Below are positions 41,330-50,236 of a DNA stretch of 64,000 nt, piece by piece. Under the pieces are notes generated by a model that saw nothing but the letters and a program-made list of their open reading frames with translations, was not told where the DNA came from and did no database searches. Made by a program: the position numbers and the translations under genes. Numbering within the stretch: position 1 is the first letter of the stretch; every line of letters begins with the position of its first letter. Origin of the DNA: Lentzea albida (GTDB lineage Bacteria > Actinomycetota > Actinomycetes > Mycobacteriales > Pseudonocardiaceae); NCBI RefSeq assembly GCF_900111005.1, contig NZ_FOFV01000001.1, positions 620,001-684,000 on the forward strand, read 5' to 3'.

Positions 41330-42829
41330 CTAGTTGCCCGACACGATCTCGGGCACCTCGTCCACCGACGGCTCGACCTCGACCCTGTTGCGGCCGTGCC
41401 GCTTCGCCCGGTACAGCGCCATGTCGGCGGCCGCGAACAACTGGTCCAGCTTGGCGGGCCCCGCCGCGACACCGATGCTGACCGTCGGGCGGCGGACGGC
41501 GCCGAGCACCATCGTCCAGTCGTGCCCGTCGACGGCCGCGCGGATCCGCTCCGCCACGTTCGGGCCGACGTCCCTGTTCGTTCCCGTGTCGCCCAGCAGC
41601 ACCACGAACTCGTCGCCGGCCCAGCGCGCCACCAGGTCGTCCGCACGGCACTCGCGCCGCAGCAACGCCGCTATCTCGCGCAACGCCGCGTCGCCCGTCG
41701 CGTGCCCGGCGTCGTCGTTGACGCTCTTGAACCAGTCGACGTCGACCAGCACCAGCCACGGCACGCGCCCGCGGGCCGCCGTCGACTCGAGCAACGTCGC
41801 CGCCGCGCGTTCCAGCCCCAGCCGGTTCGCGAGGCCCGTCAACGGATCCCGTGCTGCGGCCTCCTGCGCCGCCACCGCGAGCCGTTGGGCCTGCACGGCC
41901 ACCCGGCGTTGTTCCAGGGCCTGGCCCAGGCCTTCCTGCAACGTCTCCGTGGCCGTGCGGGAGGCCTGCATCGACCGCCGCAACGCCGCCGCCTCGCCCA
42001 CCGAGTCACCCAGGGAGTGGCAGATGTCCGCGAGTTCCGTGGAGAACCGCAGCAGCAGTGACGTGTCGTTGATGCGTTCGGCGTTCGTCACCGCGCGGGA
42101 CGCGAGTGTGCGCGCCTCGTCGAGATCGTCCTGTTCGCGGCGCACGACGGAGAGGACCCAGTTGCCGACCGAGATGCCCCACAGGTCGTCGGCGTCCAAC
42201 GACAGCCGCAGGGTCTCCTCGCCCAGCTCCTCGGCCTTGTCGAGCTGGCCGACACCGGCCAGGGACCGGCCGCACGCACCGAGCAGCGCCCGGTGGTGCA
42301 TCTCGTCCTTGACGATGCCCAGGCCCTCGTCGAGGTACGCCAGGGCTTCCTCGAAGATCGCCGGTGCCGCCGCGGGAGATCCGGCGCAGGCGCGGAAGTT
42401 GAGCGAGCCGCCGAGGCGTTGCAGGCACTGGGCCAGCACGTCGGTGTTGCCCGCCCGCCGCGCCACCTGAACGGACATCCGCAGCATCTCGAGGGCTGCG
42501 CGCCGGTTGCCGATGCCCTCCATCAGATAACCGAGGGAACCCATCGTGTGGGCCACGGCCGGGCTGTCGGAACGGTCGGCGTCGAGGTCGGTCCAGCCCT
42601 CGGCGGCCAGTTCCAGCGCCAGCGGTATGCGGCCGAGTCGCCACGCCATGACCGCCCTGTTGACCAGCACGGCTGATCGGACCCAGCGGTCGGCGCCGGG
42701 GGACACCTTCGTGACCACCTCGTCGAAGAGGCTGTTCGCCTCCGGCACGCGGCCAGCGTTGTACAACGCGCGGACCTCTAGGTCCAATCGCGGAATCTGG
42801 CCCGCTACCAGCGGATCGCGCTGCTCCAC
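41330..42829 (-). CDS. TPR-GGDEF diguanylate cyclase
   Basis: 499 residues. Residues 1-310 are helical TPR-like repeats (ALYNAGRVPEANSLFDEVV, LGYLMEGIGNRRAALEMLRMSVQVAR, AGVGQLDKAEELGEETLRLSL), then a short coiled coil, then a GGDEF domain from DPLTGLANR to the end. The active-site loop reads RWAGDEFVVLLGD; AGDEF is a common active variant. No RxxD inhibitory site is obvious. Predicted to make cyclic di-GMP in the cytoplasm in response to a protein or peptide bound by the TPRs. In Streptomyces and relatives such proteins influence development. Confidence 0.93.
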   Translation of the reverse strand: MEQRDPLVAGQIPRLDLEVRALYNAGRVPEANSLFDEVVTKVSPGADRWVRSAVLVNRAVMAWRLGRIPLALELAAEGWTDLDADRSDSPAVAHTMGSLGYLMEGIGNRRAALEMLRMSVQVARRAGNTDVLAQCLQRLGGSLNFRACAGSPAAAPAIFEEALAYLDEGLGIVKDEMHHRALLGACGRSLAGVGQLDKAEELGEETLRLSLDADDLWGISVGNWVLSVVRREQDDLDEARTLASRAVTNAERINDTSLLLRFSTELADICHSLGDSVGEAAALRRSMQASRTATETLQEGLGQALEQRRVAVQAQRLAVAAQEAAARDPLTGLANRLGLERAAATLLESTAARGRVPWLVLVDVDWFKSVNDDAGHATGDAALREIAALLRRECRADDLVARWAGDEFVVLLGDTGTNRDVGPNVAERIRAAVDGHDWTMVLGAVRRPTVSIGVAAGPAKLDQLFAAADMALYRAKRHGRNRVEVEPSVDEVPEIVSGN

Positions 42830-42873
42830 TCGTTCATCGACTCCGTTCCGACTTGCCGAGCGGCCCGCACAGG

Positions 42874-43506
42874 CTACCGGGTCGGTCGCGCCCCGTACCG
42901 ATCGTGGTGCAGGACGTCATCAAGGGGTAGTCGGTTGCGCCAACCGTGACGTTCCAGATCGGGCGTTTCGGGCAGTGATCGAACCGGACCGACGCACAAC
43001 CACGCAACCGGGCGGACCCTGGTGGGGATGTCCAGCAGGCGGCGCAGCACATCTTCTCGGTAGAAGCTCACCCAGCCAACCCCGAGTCCTTCTTCGGTCG
43101 CCGCGAGCCACAGGTTCTGGATGGCCAGGCAGACGGAGTACAAACCCGCGTCCGCGATGGCGTGCCTGCCCAGCACCGCGGGCGAGCCCCTGTCGGGGTC
43201 GTAGGTGACGACGATGCCGAGCGACGACTCCATGACGCCCTCGACCTTGATGCGGGAGAACGTCTCCGCCCGTTCCCCGTCGAGCCCGGCCGCGAAGACG
43301 CTGCGCTCGGCCTGGACGTGGTCGCGGAACGCCCTCCGGATCGATTCGTCGCGCACCAGGACGAAGTCCCACGGCTGGGAGAGGCCGACGCTGGGGGCGG
43401 CGTGCGCGGCCGTCAGCACCCTGCGCAGGACGTCGGAAGGGATTTCTCCGCCGGAGAACTCGGCGCGGGTGTCCCTGCGGCGGTGGACCACGTCGTACAG
43501 GTTCAT
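42874..43506 (-). CDS. bluB: 5,6-dimethylbenzimidazole synthase (BluB-type nitroreductase)
   Basis: 210 residues. LTAAHAAPSVGLSQPWDFVLVRD, MESSLGIVVTYDPDRGSPAVLGRH and LAIQNLWLAATEEGLGVGWVSFYRED are typical of BluB, which cannibalises its FMN to make the lower ligand of vitamin B12. The DxR and SxGLSQPW elements favour BluB over general nitroreductases. It stands alone with no other cobalamin gene near and no recognisable cobalamin riboswitch upstream. Confidence 0.88.
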   Translation of the reverse strand: MNLYDVVHRRRDTRAEFSGGEIPSDVLRRVLTAAHAAPSVGLSQPWDFVLVRDESIRRAFRDHVQAERSVFAAGLDGERAETFSRIKVEGVMESSLGIVVTYDPDRGSPAVLGRHAIADAGLYSVCLAIQNLWLAATEEGLGVGWVSFYREDVLRRLLDIPTRVRPVAWLCVGPVRSLPETPDLERHGWRNRLPLDDVLHHDRYGARPTR

Positions 43507-43590
43507 TCGATCGATCGTGCCTCACTCGAAAGCACCAACTTCACGCTGGAGAGGTGGCGCTGATCTCACCTGAGGCGATACACCGATCGG

Positions 43591-43947
43591 ATGCGAAGAA
43601 TGAGAGGTGGTTATGGCTCCGCGCTCGGATTCGGCGGCGGAGTCGGCGTGACCACGTTCACCGGGGCCTGGCCGCTGCTCGCCCTCGTCCTGCTCGCGGC
43701 GGTCGTCGTGATCGTCTCGCTGAGGACCACGATCGTCGGTGCGGGCCTGGCCGCGGTGCAGTGCTGGGGCCTCTACGCGACCTTCTTGGTGGGTGTTCGT
43801 GGCGATCTGACGGTCGACGAACACACGACCTGGGTGCTCGCGTTGCTGGTGCAGCTCGCCGCGCTGGCCCTGCTCGCCAGCGCGGCGATCCGCGTCATCG
43901 CCCTTGTGACGGGTACGGCAGCAGGGCCATCTCCCGTGCGTTCTTGA
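43591..43947 (+). CDS. Small membrane protein
   Basis: Up to 118 residues with three membrane segments ([41 protein letters not shown] and [26 protein letters not shown]). A GTG at 43648 is an alternative start that removes a Gly-rich leader. Not recognised. Its 3' end overlaps the convergent rpsR2 by about 53 bp, unusual but not rare here. Confidence 0.5.
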   Translation: MRRMRGGYGSALGFGGGVGVTTFTGAWPLLALVLLAAVVVIVSLRTTIVGAGLAAVQCWGLYATFLVGVRGDLTVDEHTTWVLALLVQLAALALLASAAIRVIALVTGTAAGPSPVRS

Positions 43948-44125
43948 TCGCCGTGGCGACCTGGCGCTGCTGTTGCGGCGTCAGGCCGGTCACCCGGCGG
44001 GACCGGATCTTGCCCCGGTCCGAGATGAACTTGCGCAGCAGCGTGACGTCCTTCCAGTCGACGACGGTCACGCCCTCCTTCACCAGGAGGTTCACCCTGC
44101 GCTTGAGAGGCCTCTTCTCGCGCAT
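43895..44125 (-). CDS. rpsR2: Zinc-independent ribosomal protein S18 paralogue
   Basis: 76 residues: [64 protein letters not shown], clearly S18. It contains no cysteine, the mark of the C-minus form made when zinc is scarce. Last gene of the S14-S18 run; the start overlaps the S14 stop (TGATG). Control is expected through the Zur-type site at 44832-44851. Confidence 0.95.
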   Translation of the reverse strand: MREKRPLKRRVNLLVKEGVTVVDWKDVTLLRKFISDRGKIRSRRVTGLTPQQQRQVATAIKNAREMALLPYPSQGR

Positions 44126-44418
44126 CACCAGCTCGCCTTCGACACGCCGGGCAGCTCACCGCGGTGGGCCATCTCCCTCAGCCGGACGCGGGACAGGCCG
44201 AACTTCCGGTTGAACGCGCGCGGCCGTCCGTCCACGACGTCCCGGTTGCGCAGCCGGGTCGGCGACGCGTCGCGCGGCAGCTTCTGCAGGCCCCGCAACG
44301 CTTCCTCGCGCGTCTCCGGGTGCCGCAGCTTCTCCTTGAGCTCGGCGCGGCGTTCCGCGTACCGGGCCACGACCTCGCGCCGGCGTTGGTCGGCGGCGAT
44401 CTTCGACTTCTTCGCCAT
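44125..44418 (-). CDS. rpsN2: Zinc-independent ribosomal protein S14 paralogue
   Basis: 97 residues: [28 protein letters not shown], then [50 protein letters not shown]. It lacks the CxxC...CxxC zinc motif of housekeeping S14. It is coupled to L33 and S18 by TGATG overlaps. Part of the zinc-sparing operon. Confidence 0.95.
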   Translation of the reverse strand: MAKKSKIAADQRRREVVARYAERRAELKEKLRHPETREEALRGLQKLPRDASPTRLRNRDVVDGRPRAFNRKFGLSRVRLREMAHRGELPGVSKASW

Positions 44419-44585
44419 CAGCGCTCTTCCTTGAACTCGACGTGCCTGCGCGCCACCGGGTCGTACTTGCGCAGCACCAGGCGATCCGGGTCGTTGCGCC
44501 GGTTCTTGCGCGTCACGTAGGTGTAGCCGGTTCCCGCGGTCGACCTCATCTTGATGATCGGCCGGACGTCCGTCGCCTTGGCCAT
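44418..44585 (-). CDS. rpmG2: Zinc-independent ribosomal protein L33 paralogue
   Basis: 55 residues: [55 protein letters not shown]. It has the L33 fold without the two CxxC pairs. Start and stop overlap L28 and S14 by one base (TGATG), so translation is coupled. Confidence 0.95.
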   Translation of the reverse strand: MAKATDVRPIIKMRSTAGTGYTYVTRKNRRNDPDRLVLRKYDPVARRHVEFKEER

Positions 44586-44815
44586 CAGACCTTCACCCCC
44601 TGCGCGCGCAGGCGGGCCACGGCGGCCTCGACACCCAGCTTGTCGACGGTCTTGATGCCCTTCGCGGACAGCGTCAGGGTCACGAACCTGTTCAGCGACG
44701 GCACCCAGTACCGCTTGCGCTGGACGTTCGGGTTCCACCGGCGGCGCGTCTTGCGTTGCGAGTGCGAGACGCGGTTGCCGAAGCCCGGCTCCCGGCCGGT
44801 CAGCTGGCAGCGCAC
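44585..44815 (-). CDS. rpmB2: Ribosomal protein L28 paralogue of the zinc-sparing operon
   Basis: 76 residues: [28 protein letters not shown], then [33 protein letters not shown]. Only one cysteine (Cys3) remains of the zinc set, so it should not bind zinc. GTG 44815 has a perfect AGGAGG seven bases upstream. It heads the leftward operon L28-L33-S14-S18 and its promoter overlaps the Zur-type site. Confidence 0.95.
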   Translation of the reverse strand: MRCQLTGREPGFGNRVSHSQRKTRRRWNPNVQRKRYWVPSLNRFVTLTLSAKGIKTVDKLGVEAAVARLRAQGVKV

Positions 44816-44831
44816 CTGAGTACCTCCTGTT

Positions 44832-44851
44832 TGAAACGACTTTCGTTTTCA
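44832..44851. promoter_or_regulatory. Putative Zur operator
   Basis: TGAAACGACTTTCGTTTTCA is an imperfect dyad (TGAAACGA against TCGTTTTCA) resembling the actinobacterial Zur box TGAAAAYGATTTTCA. It lies between the divergent L28 and CobW-like starts, both of zinc-sparing genes. Zur-zinc would repress both directions. Confidence 0.7.
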
Positions 44852-44866
44852 TCTACGGTACCTCAC

Positions 44867-45751
44867 ATGAAAACCGTTGTCGTCATGGTGGCGGGCCTGG
44901 TCGAGCACGACGTCGCCGTGAAGGTGTGGCGCGACCGGCCCGGATCGGTGCTCGTGCGGCACGTGGCCGCGGAAACGTGCGTGCGGCGGTGGGTCGACGG
45001 CATCGCGACCGACGTGGAGTTGCAGCACGACTGCGTGTCCTGCACCGTCCGCGAGGACCTCCGCGGGCTGCTCGCCGACCTGGAGGGGCACACGGTCGTG
45101 CTGCACCTCGACCCGCTGCTGGAACCGGAGGCGGTGCGCCGCGACCTCGGTGTCGACGTCGAGTGCGTCATCACCGTGCTCGACGCGGCGACCTGGCTGG
45201 ACGACGCGCTGAGCGACGCCTCCATGACCAGCGACCGGCGCACGGTGGCCCAGGTTGTCGTCGCGCAGGCCGAGGCAGCGGATGTCCTGGTGCTGCAAGG
45301 GGATGCCGACGAACGGACGCTCGCCGTGCTGGACCGGCTGGCCCCCGGCGCGCACCGCTGCACACCGGAAACGGTCGTGGTGCGCCGTTCGAACAAGCCC
45401 CGGATGCTGCCCCTGGCGCCCGAATGCGGTGTCTCGACAGCGGTTTTCACGGCGGACCGGCCGTTCCACCCGGCCCGGCTGAACGACGCGCTCGACTCGT
45501 TGCTCGACGGAACGGTCGTGCGCTCGCGCGGCCGGCTCTGGGTCGCCGACGAGCCGGACGTCGCGCTGCACCTGGAATCCGCCGGGTGCGGGATGCACGT
45601 CGGCGAGGGCGGGCCGCGTGGCGGGAGGACCACCCAGATCGTGGCGATCACCCTGGGCGAGCCGGACACCATCACGGCGGCCTTCGCGGGCGCGCTGCTC
45701 ACCGACGACGAACTGTCCTTCGTGGACTCGATCCGAAAGCTGGCGTCATGA
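44867..45751 (+). CDS. CobW/COG0523-like protein lacking the P-loop
   Basis: 294 residues. [18 protein letters not shown] carries the CxxC-type metal motif of COG0523 metallochaperones, and [14 protein letters not shown] and a C-terminal CobW_C-like block ([36 protein letters not shown]) fit the family. The N-terminus reads [21 protein letters not shown], so the usual GxxxxGK(S/T) P-loop is absent and GTP binding is doubtful. Other actinobacteria also have such shortened forms beside zinc-free ribosomal genes. Probably a zinc-handling protein made in zinc shortage under Zur. Its stop overlaps the L31 start (ATGA). Confidence 0.85.
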   Translation: MKTVVVMVAGLVEHDVAVKVWRDRPGSVLVRHVAAETCVRRWVDGIATDVELQHDCVSCTVREDLRGLLADLEGHTVVLHLDPLLEPEAVRRDLGVDVECVITVLDAATWLDDALSDASMTSDRRTVAQVVVAQAEAADVLVLQGDADERTLAVLDRLAPGAHRCTPETVVVRRSNKPRMLPLAPECGVSTAVFTADRPFHPARLNDALDSLLDGTVVRSRGRLWVADEPDVALHLESAGCGMHVGEGGPRGGRTTQIVAITLGEPDTITAAFAGALLTDDELSFVDSIRKLAS

Positions 45752-45999
45752 AACCCGGAATCCACCCCGACTACCACCCGGTCGTCTTCCAGGACGCGTC
45801 CACGGGCAAGACGTTCCTGACCCGGTCGACCGCGACCTCGGCCAAGACGATCGAGTGGGAGGACGGCAACACCTACCCCTTGCTGGTCGTCGACATCACC
45901 GCCGACTCCCACCCGTTCTGGACGGGCACGCAGCGGGTCATGGACACCGCCGGCCGGGTCGAGAAGTTCAACCGCCGTTACGGAAAGCGAGAGCGCTGA
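45748..45999 (+). CDS. rpmE2: Zinc-independent ribosomal protein L31 type B
   Basis: 83 residues: [81 protein letters not shown], type B L31 with no CxxC zinc motif. Start overlaps the CobW-like stop by four bases; stop overlaps the L32 start (TGATG). This form replaces zinc-binding L31 in the 50S subunit when zinc is low. Confidence 0.97.
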   Translation: MKPGIHPDYHPVVFQDASTGKTFLTRSTATSAKTIEWEDGNTYPLLVVDITADSHPFWTGTQRVMDTAGRVEKFNRRYGKRER

Positions 46000-46160
46000 T
46001 GGCCGTTCCCAAGCGCAAGACGTCCCGGTCCAACACGCGGCACCGCCGGGCGCAGTGGAAGGCCACCGCGCCGGACCTCGTGCGCGTGCGGACGTTGGAC
46101 GGCAAGGAACTCCTCGTTCCCCGTCGGCTCGTCGCCGCCTACAGGCGCGGGTTGCTCTAG
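45999..46160 (+). CDS. rpmF2: Zinc-independent ribosomal protein L32
   Basis: 53 residues: [30 protein letters not shown], then [18 protein letters not shown]32 without any cysteine, so zinc-independent. Last gene of the rightward operon; the convergent phosphatase gene overlaps its last four bases. Confidence 0.96.
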   Translation: MAVPKRKTSRSNTRHRRAQWKATAPDLVRVRTLDGKELLVPRRLVAAYRRGLL

Positions 46161-46804
46161 CGGGGCAGCTGGACCGTTCCGTCCGGTGAGTCGCGCCACT
46201 GGTCGAAGGGGCGGTCCAGCCTCCAGCCCGTGCCGTCGTGGTCGAGCACCCGGTTCTCGCAGGTGTCCGGATTGGACAGCGACTCGAACAGGTCGATGCT
46301 CCAGTCGAAGAACCTGCGGCACAGCAACCTGATCGTCAGCCCGTGCGACACGACGAGCACCGTCTTCGGGTGCGCCTCGTCCTTGTGCATCCGCACGGTC
46401 AGGCCGTCGAGGAACGCCGCCACCCGGTCGTCCACGTCCGCGCCGGACTCGCCGTTGGGCAGCCGGAAGAAGAAGTGGCCGAACGCGTGCCGCTGGTGCT
46501 TGAGCACCTCCTGCTGCACCGGGTCCTGGAGGTTGCCCCAGTCCTGCTCGCGCACCCTCGGCTCGGTGACGATCCGCTCGGCGTCGACGCCCAGCAGGTC
46601 GAACGTGTGCTTCGTCCTGCGGTACGGCGAGACGTAGGCCGCGACCGGGCCGTCGCCGATCAGCTCCTTGATCACCGGGCCGGCGGCGCGGGCCTGTTGT
46701 TCGCCGGTCTCGGTCAGGGGGAGGGCGTGGTCGGGGATGCGGCAGTAGGCGAGCTCGTCGACGTTGCCGAGGCTCTGTCCGTGGCGCAGCAGGATGATCC
46801 GCAC
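46157..46804 (-). CDS. Histidine phosphatase (phosphoglycerate-mutase-like) family protein
   Basis: 215 residues. [17 protein letters not shown] has the RHG phosphohistidine motif; [15 protein letters not shown] and [18 protein letters not shown] give the second arginine and catalytic histidine. Members are phosphatases on small molecules or proteins; the substrate is not readable here. It overlaps the L32 gene end-to-end and diverges from the EthD gene. Confidence 0.93.
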   Translation of the reverse strand: MRIILLRHGQSLGNVDELAYCRIPDHALPLTETGEQQARAAGPVIKELIGDGPVAAYVSPYRRTKHTFDLLGVDAERIVTEPRVREQDWGNLQDPVQQEVLKHQRHAFGHFFFRLPNGESGADVDDRVAAFLDGLTVRMHKDEAHPKTVLVVSHGLTIRLLCRRFFDWSIDLFESLSNPDTCENRVLDHDGTGWRLDRPFDQWRDSPDGTVQLPR

Positions 46805-46878
46805 CTCACCATCGTGCCTCAGCTCCGCGAGTGGTCCGGGCGTTACAGTGCTCGGCGAGTCGAGGAGGATGGCGTCAC

Positions 46879-47199
46879 ATGATCAAGTACATCGCTCTGT
46901 ACAAGAAGCCCGCCGACCCCGAGGGCTTCGACGAGAAGTACTTCGAGTCGCACCTGCCGATCGTGAACTCGGTGCCCGGCATCGTGCGCGCCGAGGTCGC
47001 GAAGGTGCAGCGGGTGTTCCTCGCCGGGTTCCTCGGCGACACCGAGCCGCACCTGATGGCCGAGATGTACTTCGAGTCCGAGGAGTCGTTCAAGGCCGCA
47101 CTGCAGTCGCCGGAGTGGGCCACGTCGGGCGCCAACCTCGCCGAGATCGGCGGGATGGAGCTCGTCGCGATGTTCAGCGCCGAGGTGGTCGGCGAGTGA
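46879..47199 (+). CDS. EthD-family small protein
   Basis: 106 residues, a ferredoxin-like dimeric alpha-beta barrel: MIKYIALYKKPADPEGFDEKYFESHLPIVNSVPGIVRAEVAK, then MYFESEESFKAALQSPEW. EthD-like proteins accompany ether, ring-cleavage and fatty acid catabolism. Its stop overlaps the next start as GTGA, so it is co-made with the 3-hydroxyacyl-CoA dehydrogenase. ATG 46879 has GAGGAGGA just upstream. Confidence 0.9.
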   Translation: MIKYIALYKKPADPEGFDEKYFESHLPIVNSVPGIVRAEVAKVQRVFLAGFLGDTEPHLMAEMYFESEESFKAALQSPEWATSGANLAEIGGMELVAMFSAEVVGE

Positions 47200-48011
47200 A
47201 GGCCGTCGTCATCGGCGGCGGCACCATGGGCGCGGGCATCGCGCACCTCCTGCTCGCCCACGGCCACGAGGTCACGTTGTCGGAGGCCGATGCCGAACGC
47301 GCCGAGCAGGGCAGGCTCGCCGTCCGGCGGTCGCTCGGCAGGGCGCAGGAGAAGGGCAAGCTCACCGACGCCGAGGCGGTGTTCGCGAACCTGAGCACCG
47401 GTGACCTGCCCGCGGACGCCGAACTGGTCGTCGAGGCGGTCCCGGAGAACGTGCCGCTGAAGCAGCAAGTGCTGGGCGTCGCGGCCGAGAAGTGCCCGCA
47501 GGCGGTCCTCGCGTCCAACACCTCGTCGCTGTCGATCTCGGAGATCGCCGAGGGACTGCCCGGCGAACGCGTGCTGGGCATGCACTTCTTCAACCCCGTC
47601 CCGGTGCAGCAGCTCGTCGAGCTGGTCCACCACGAGGGCGTCGACCCGGCGAACGTGGCCAAGGCGCGGGCCTGGGCCGAGGAGATGGGCAAGACCGTCA
47701 TCGAGGTGCGCGACTCGCCGGGCTTCGCGACCTCGCGGCTGGGCGTCGCCGTCGGCATGGAGGCGATCCGCATGCTCGAGGAGGGTGTCGCGTCCGCCGC
47801 CGACATCGACACCGGCATGAAGCTCGGCTACCGCTGGCCGATGGGCCCGCTGGAGCTCACCGACCTGGTCGGCCTCGACGTGCGGCTCGCGATCGCCGAG
47901 CACCTCGCGGCCGAGCTGGGGCCGCGGTTCGAGCCGCCGGCGCTGCTGCGCGACAAGGTCGCCCGCGGTGAGCTGGGGAAGAAGACGGGCCAGGGCTTCT
48001 TCTCCTGGTAG
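47196..48011 (+). CDS. 3-hydroxyacyl-CoA dehydrogenase family protein
   Basis: 271 residues. The NAD-binding VIGGGTMGAGIAHLLLAHGHEVTLSE is followed by VVEAVPENVPLKQQVL, LASNTSSLSISEIAE, RVLGMHFFNPVPVQQLVELV and DSPGFATSRLGV, the standard two-domain enzyme (compare 3-hydroxybutyryl-CoA dehydrogenase). His in GMHFFNP and Glu in LVE form the catalytic pair. Works in beta-oxidation, butyrate or phenylacetate-type degradation. Paired with the EthD protein in a two-gene unit, so perhaps phenylacetate or aromatic degradation rather than general fatty acid oxidation. Confidence 0.94.
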   Translation: MKAVVIGGGTMGAGIAHLLLAHGHEVTLSEADAERAEQGRLAVRRSLGRAQEKGKLTDAEAVFANLSTGDLPADAELVVEAVPENVPLKQQVLGVAAEKCPQAVLASNTSSLSISEIAEGLPGERVLGMHFFNPVPVQQLVELVHHEGVDPANVAKARAWAEEMGKTVIEVRDSPGFATSRLGVAVGMEAIRMLEEGVASAADIDTGMKLGYRWPMGPLELTDLVGLDVRLAIAEHLAAELGPRFEPPALLRDKVARGELGKKTGQGFFSW

Positions 48012-48021
48012 ATAGTTGTCC

Positions 48022-49179
48022 GTGCGCATCCGTGAGTTCACCGAGGACGACCGCGACGCCGTGTTCCGCCTGCGGAAGGTGGCGTTCAACGGGACGCCAC
48101 CGCCGGGGCCGTTGCTGAGGCCGGGGTCGCACGGGATCCTCGCCGAGGTCGACGGACGGGTCGCGGGCGTCCTCGGGATCGGCTCGTACGCCCAGTTCTA
48201 CGGCGGCGCCGCGGTGCCCATGGGCGGCATCGGCGGTGTCGCCGTCGACGGGGCCTATCGCGGCCGCGGGATCGCGAACGCGTTGCTCGACGCCGCGCTG
48301 ACCACGATGAGGGAGCACGGCCAGCCGATCTCGGCGCTCTACCCGACCGTGCCGAACCTGTACCGCAAACGCGGCTGGGAGCGCGCCGGCGTCTTCGAGT
48401 GGGTCGAGCTGCCGATGGACAGGCTGCTCTCGGTGCCGAAGCCCACCGAGCGGATCGAGTCGCGCCCGGCGGTGGAGAGCGACCTGCCCGCGCTGCACGA
48501 GTGCTACCTGGAGGTCGCGCGGACCGTCGACGGCATGGCCGACCGCCGTCCGCCGCGGATCGAGCTCGAGAAGGTGCTCGAGATGGACGTGGTGACCGTG
48601 CTGCCCGGCCCGAACGGCCTGCGCGGCTACCTCACCGCCACCCGCGAGTCCGGTGGCGACCTGGGCCGGCTCAAGGTCCACGACCTCATCGGCGTGGACG
48701 TCGAGGCCCAGCTGACCCTCCTCGCGTCGCTGGCGTCGTGGGCGGGCCTGCTCGAAGCCGTCGACCTGCGGATCACCGACCCGGCGACGGTGAACCTGCT
48801 GGGCGCCACGCCGTTGCGGTACTCGGTGTGGACCTCGACGTGGATGCAGCGCGTCGTCGACCTGCCCGCCGCCGTGGCCGCGCGGGGCTGGCCGCGCCTG
48901 CCCGACGTCGCGGTGGACCTGGACGTGGTCGACGAGCACGCGCCGTGGCACGCGGGCCCGCAGCGCGTCGTCGTGGAGGACGGCGCCGTCCGCGTCGAAC
49001 CCGGTGGCACGGGTGCCGTGCGGCTGCACGCACGGGCGCTCGGGCCGTGGTTCTCCGGCGCGCAGACCACGCACGCGTTGCGGCGCGGGGGCTTGCTGGA
49101 GGGCGACCCGGCCGACGCGGTGGTGCTGGACCAGCTCGTCGGCTCCGCGGGCACCCCACGCCTCGCCGACTTCTTCTGA
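48022..49179 (+). CDS. Eis-like GNAT acetyltransferase with sterol-carrier-like C-terminus
   Basis: 385 residues in the three-part Eis plan. A GNAT domain comes first (IGGVAVDGAYRGRGIANALLDAALTTMREHG is the acetyl-CoA motif; LYRKRGWERAGVFEWVEL). A second degenerate GNAT follows, and a C-terminal SCP2-like fold (LPDVAVDLDVVDEHAPWHAGPQRVVVEDGAVRVEPG, ALGPWFSGAQTTHALRRGGLLEG) ends with the free C-terminal carboxylate used for catalysis in Eis (LADFF). Eis enzymes acetylate aminoglycosides at several positions or other amines. GTG 48022 gives the usual VRIREFTEDD start; TTG 48016 is possible. Confidence 0.9.
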   Translation: MRIREFTEDDRDAVFRLRKVAFNGTPPPGPLLRPGSHGILAEVDGRVAGVLGIGSYAQFYGGAAVPMGGIGGVAVDGAYRGRGIANALLDAALTTMREHGQPISALYPTVPNLYRKRGWERAGVFEWVELPMDRLLSVPKPTERIESRPAVESDLPALHECYLEVARTVDGMADRRPPRIELEKVLEMDVVTVLPGPNGLRGYLTATRESGGDLGRLKVHDLIGVDVEAQLTLLASLASWAGLLEAVDLRITDPATVNLLGATPLRYSVWTSTWMQRVVDLPAAVAARGWPRLPDVAVDLDVVDEHAPWHAGPQRVVVEDGAVRVEPGGTGAVRLHARALGPWFSGAQTTHALRRGGLLEGDPADAVVLDQLVGSAGTPRLADFF

Positions 49180-49233
49180 CGCGCCAGCGCGTCGCAATTC
49201 ACCCGATCGGTCGCGTCCAGTAACAATGGACGG

Positions 49234-50217
49234 GTGGCGGGGGACCAGGACGAGGTCAGGCATGCCTACGGCGACAACATGGGTTGGCGCCTGAAGGGCT
49301 ACGCGAAACGGCACAGCGGGCCACCGGTCAGCGTGCGCGAGCTCTCCCGGGACGAGTTCCTGGCGATCAGACCGCTGTTCGACTGCGACGACAACCCGTG
49401 GCTCGTGGACCTGAACGAGGTGGTCCCGCAGATCCGGCCGTTCGTCGAGGAGGTGCTCGGCCCGCTCAGCCCCGACGAGGACTACTACGTCACCGGCCAC
49501 CCGCTGGACTGGGACAAGGACCCGGTGCAGGTCGCCAGGGACCTGCTCGACACGTACTACCCGCTCGCGAGGGCGGCGTTCCTCGGCGGCAGCGTGGCGA
49601 CGGGCACCTACACGGCGAACTCCGACCTGGACATGATCGTGATCGTCGACGACCTGCCCGGCGCGTTCCGCGAGACGCTGCGGCACCGCGGCTGGCCGGT
49701 CGAGCTGTTCTGCCACACGATCGAGTCCTTCCAGGACTTCGTGGCCCGCGACACCGAGGGCCGACGGCCGCCGTTGCTGCACATGTGCGCCGAGGGTTTC
49801 CTCATGCTCGACGCCGACGGCACGGGCGCGCGGATGCGGGCCGAGGCGCGCGTTCTGCTGGACGCGGGGCCTCCCCCCGCGACGGTCACCGAGCTGGAGG
49901 ACCGTCGTTACGGCACCACGGACCTGCTCGAAGACCTGATCGGCGCACGGGACGAGGACGAACGGCTGTTCGTCGCGGCACGGCTGTTGACCTGCGTCGG
50001 TGAGCTGGCGCTGGTCGTGCAGAACCGGTGGCTCGGGCACGGCAAGTGGCTGCTGCGTCGGCTGCGCGACGCCAAGGAGGACGAGCTCGTCGACTCCTAC
50101 CGGGCGCTGGTGCGGGGCGAGGGCGCCGAGCGGTTCATCACCGTCGTGGAGGCCGTGCTGGAGTCCGCGGGCGGGCGCATGGAGGCCGGTTACCGCCGCG
50201 CTGCGCCCCACCGGTGA
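49234..50217 (+). CDS. Nucleotidyltransferase-fold protein
   Basis: 327 residues. FLGGSVATGTYTANSDLDMIVIVDD is a Pol-beta-type GS...DxD motif that binds the nucleotide and metal ions. The C-terminal helices (ERLFVAARLLTCVGELALVVQNRWLG) match substrate-binding domains of aminoglycoside-nucleotidyltransferase-like proteins. Substrate unknown; adjacent to an Eis-like acetyltransferase, so drug or metabolite modification is possible. GTG 49234 is the start given; ATG 49225 (in another frame) is not usable. The N-terminal 100 residues are specific to this group. Confidence 0.82.
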   Translation: MAGDQDEVRHAYGDNMGWRLKGYAKRHSGPPVSVRELSRDEFLAIRPLFDCDDNPWLVDLNEVVPQIRPFVEEVLGPLSPDEDYYVTGHPLDWDKDPVQVARDLLDTYYPLARAAFLGGSVATGTYTANSDLDMIVIVDDLPGAFRETLRHRGWPVELFCHTIESFQDFVARDTEGRRPPLLHMCAEGFLMLDADGTGARMRAEARVLLDAGPPPATVTELEDRRYGTTDLLEDLIGARDEDERLFVAARLLTCVGELALVVQNRWLGHGKWLLRRLRDAKEDELVDSYRALVRGEGAERFITVVEAVLESAGGRMEAGYRRAAPHR

Positions 50218-50236
50218 ACAACTAGTCTCTCCGTTC

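Noticed and set aside
43507..43590. Cobalamin riboswitch upstream of bluB
   Set aside because: The 84 bp to the next start are too short, and no B12-box-like sequence is visible.
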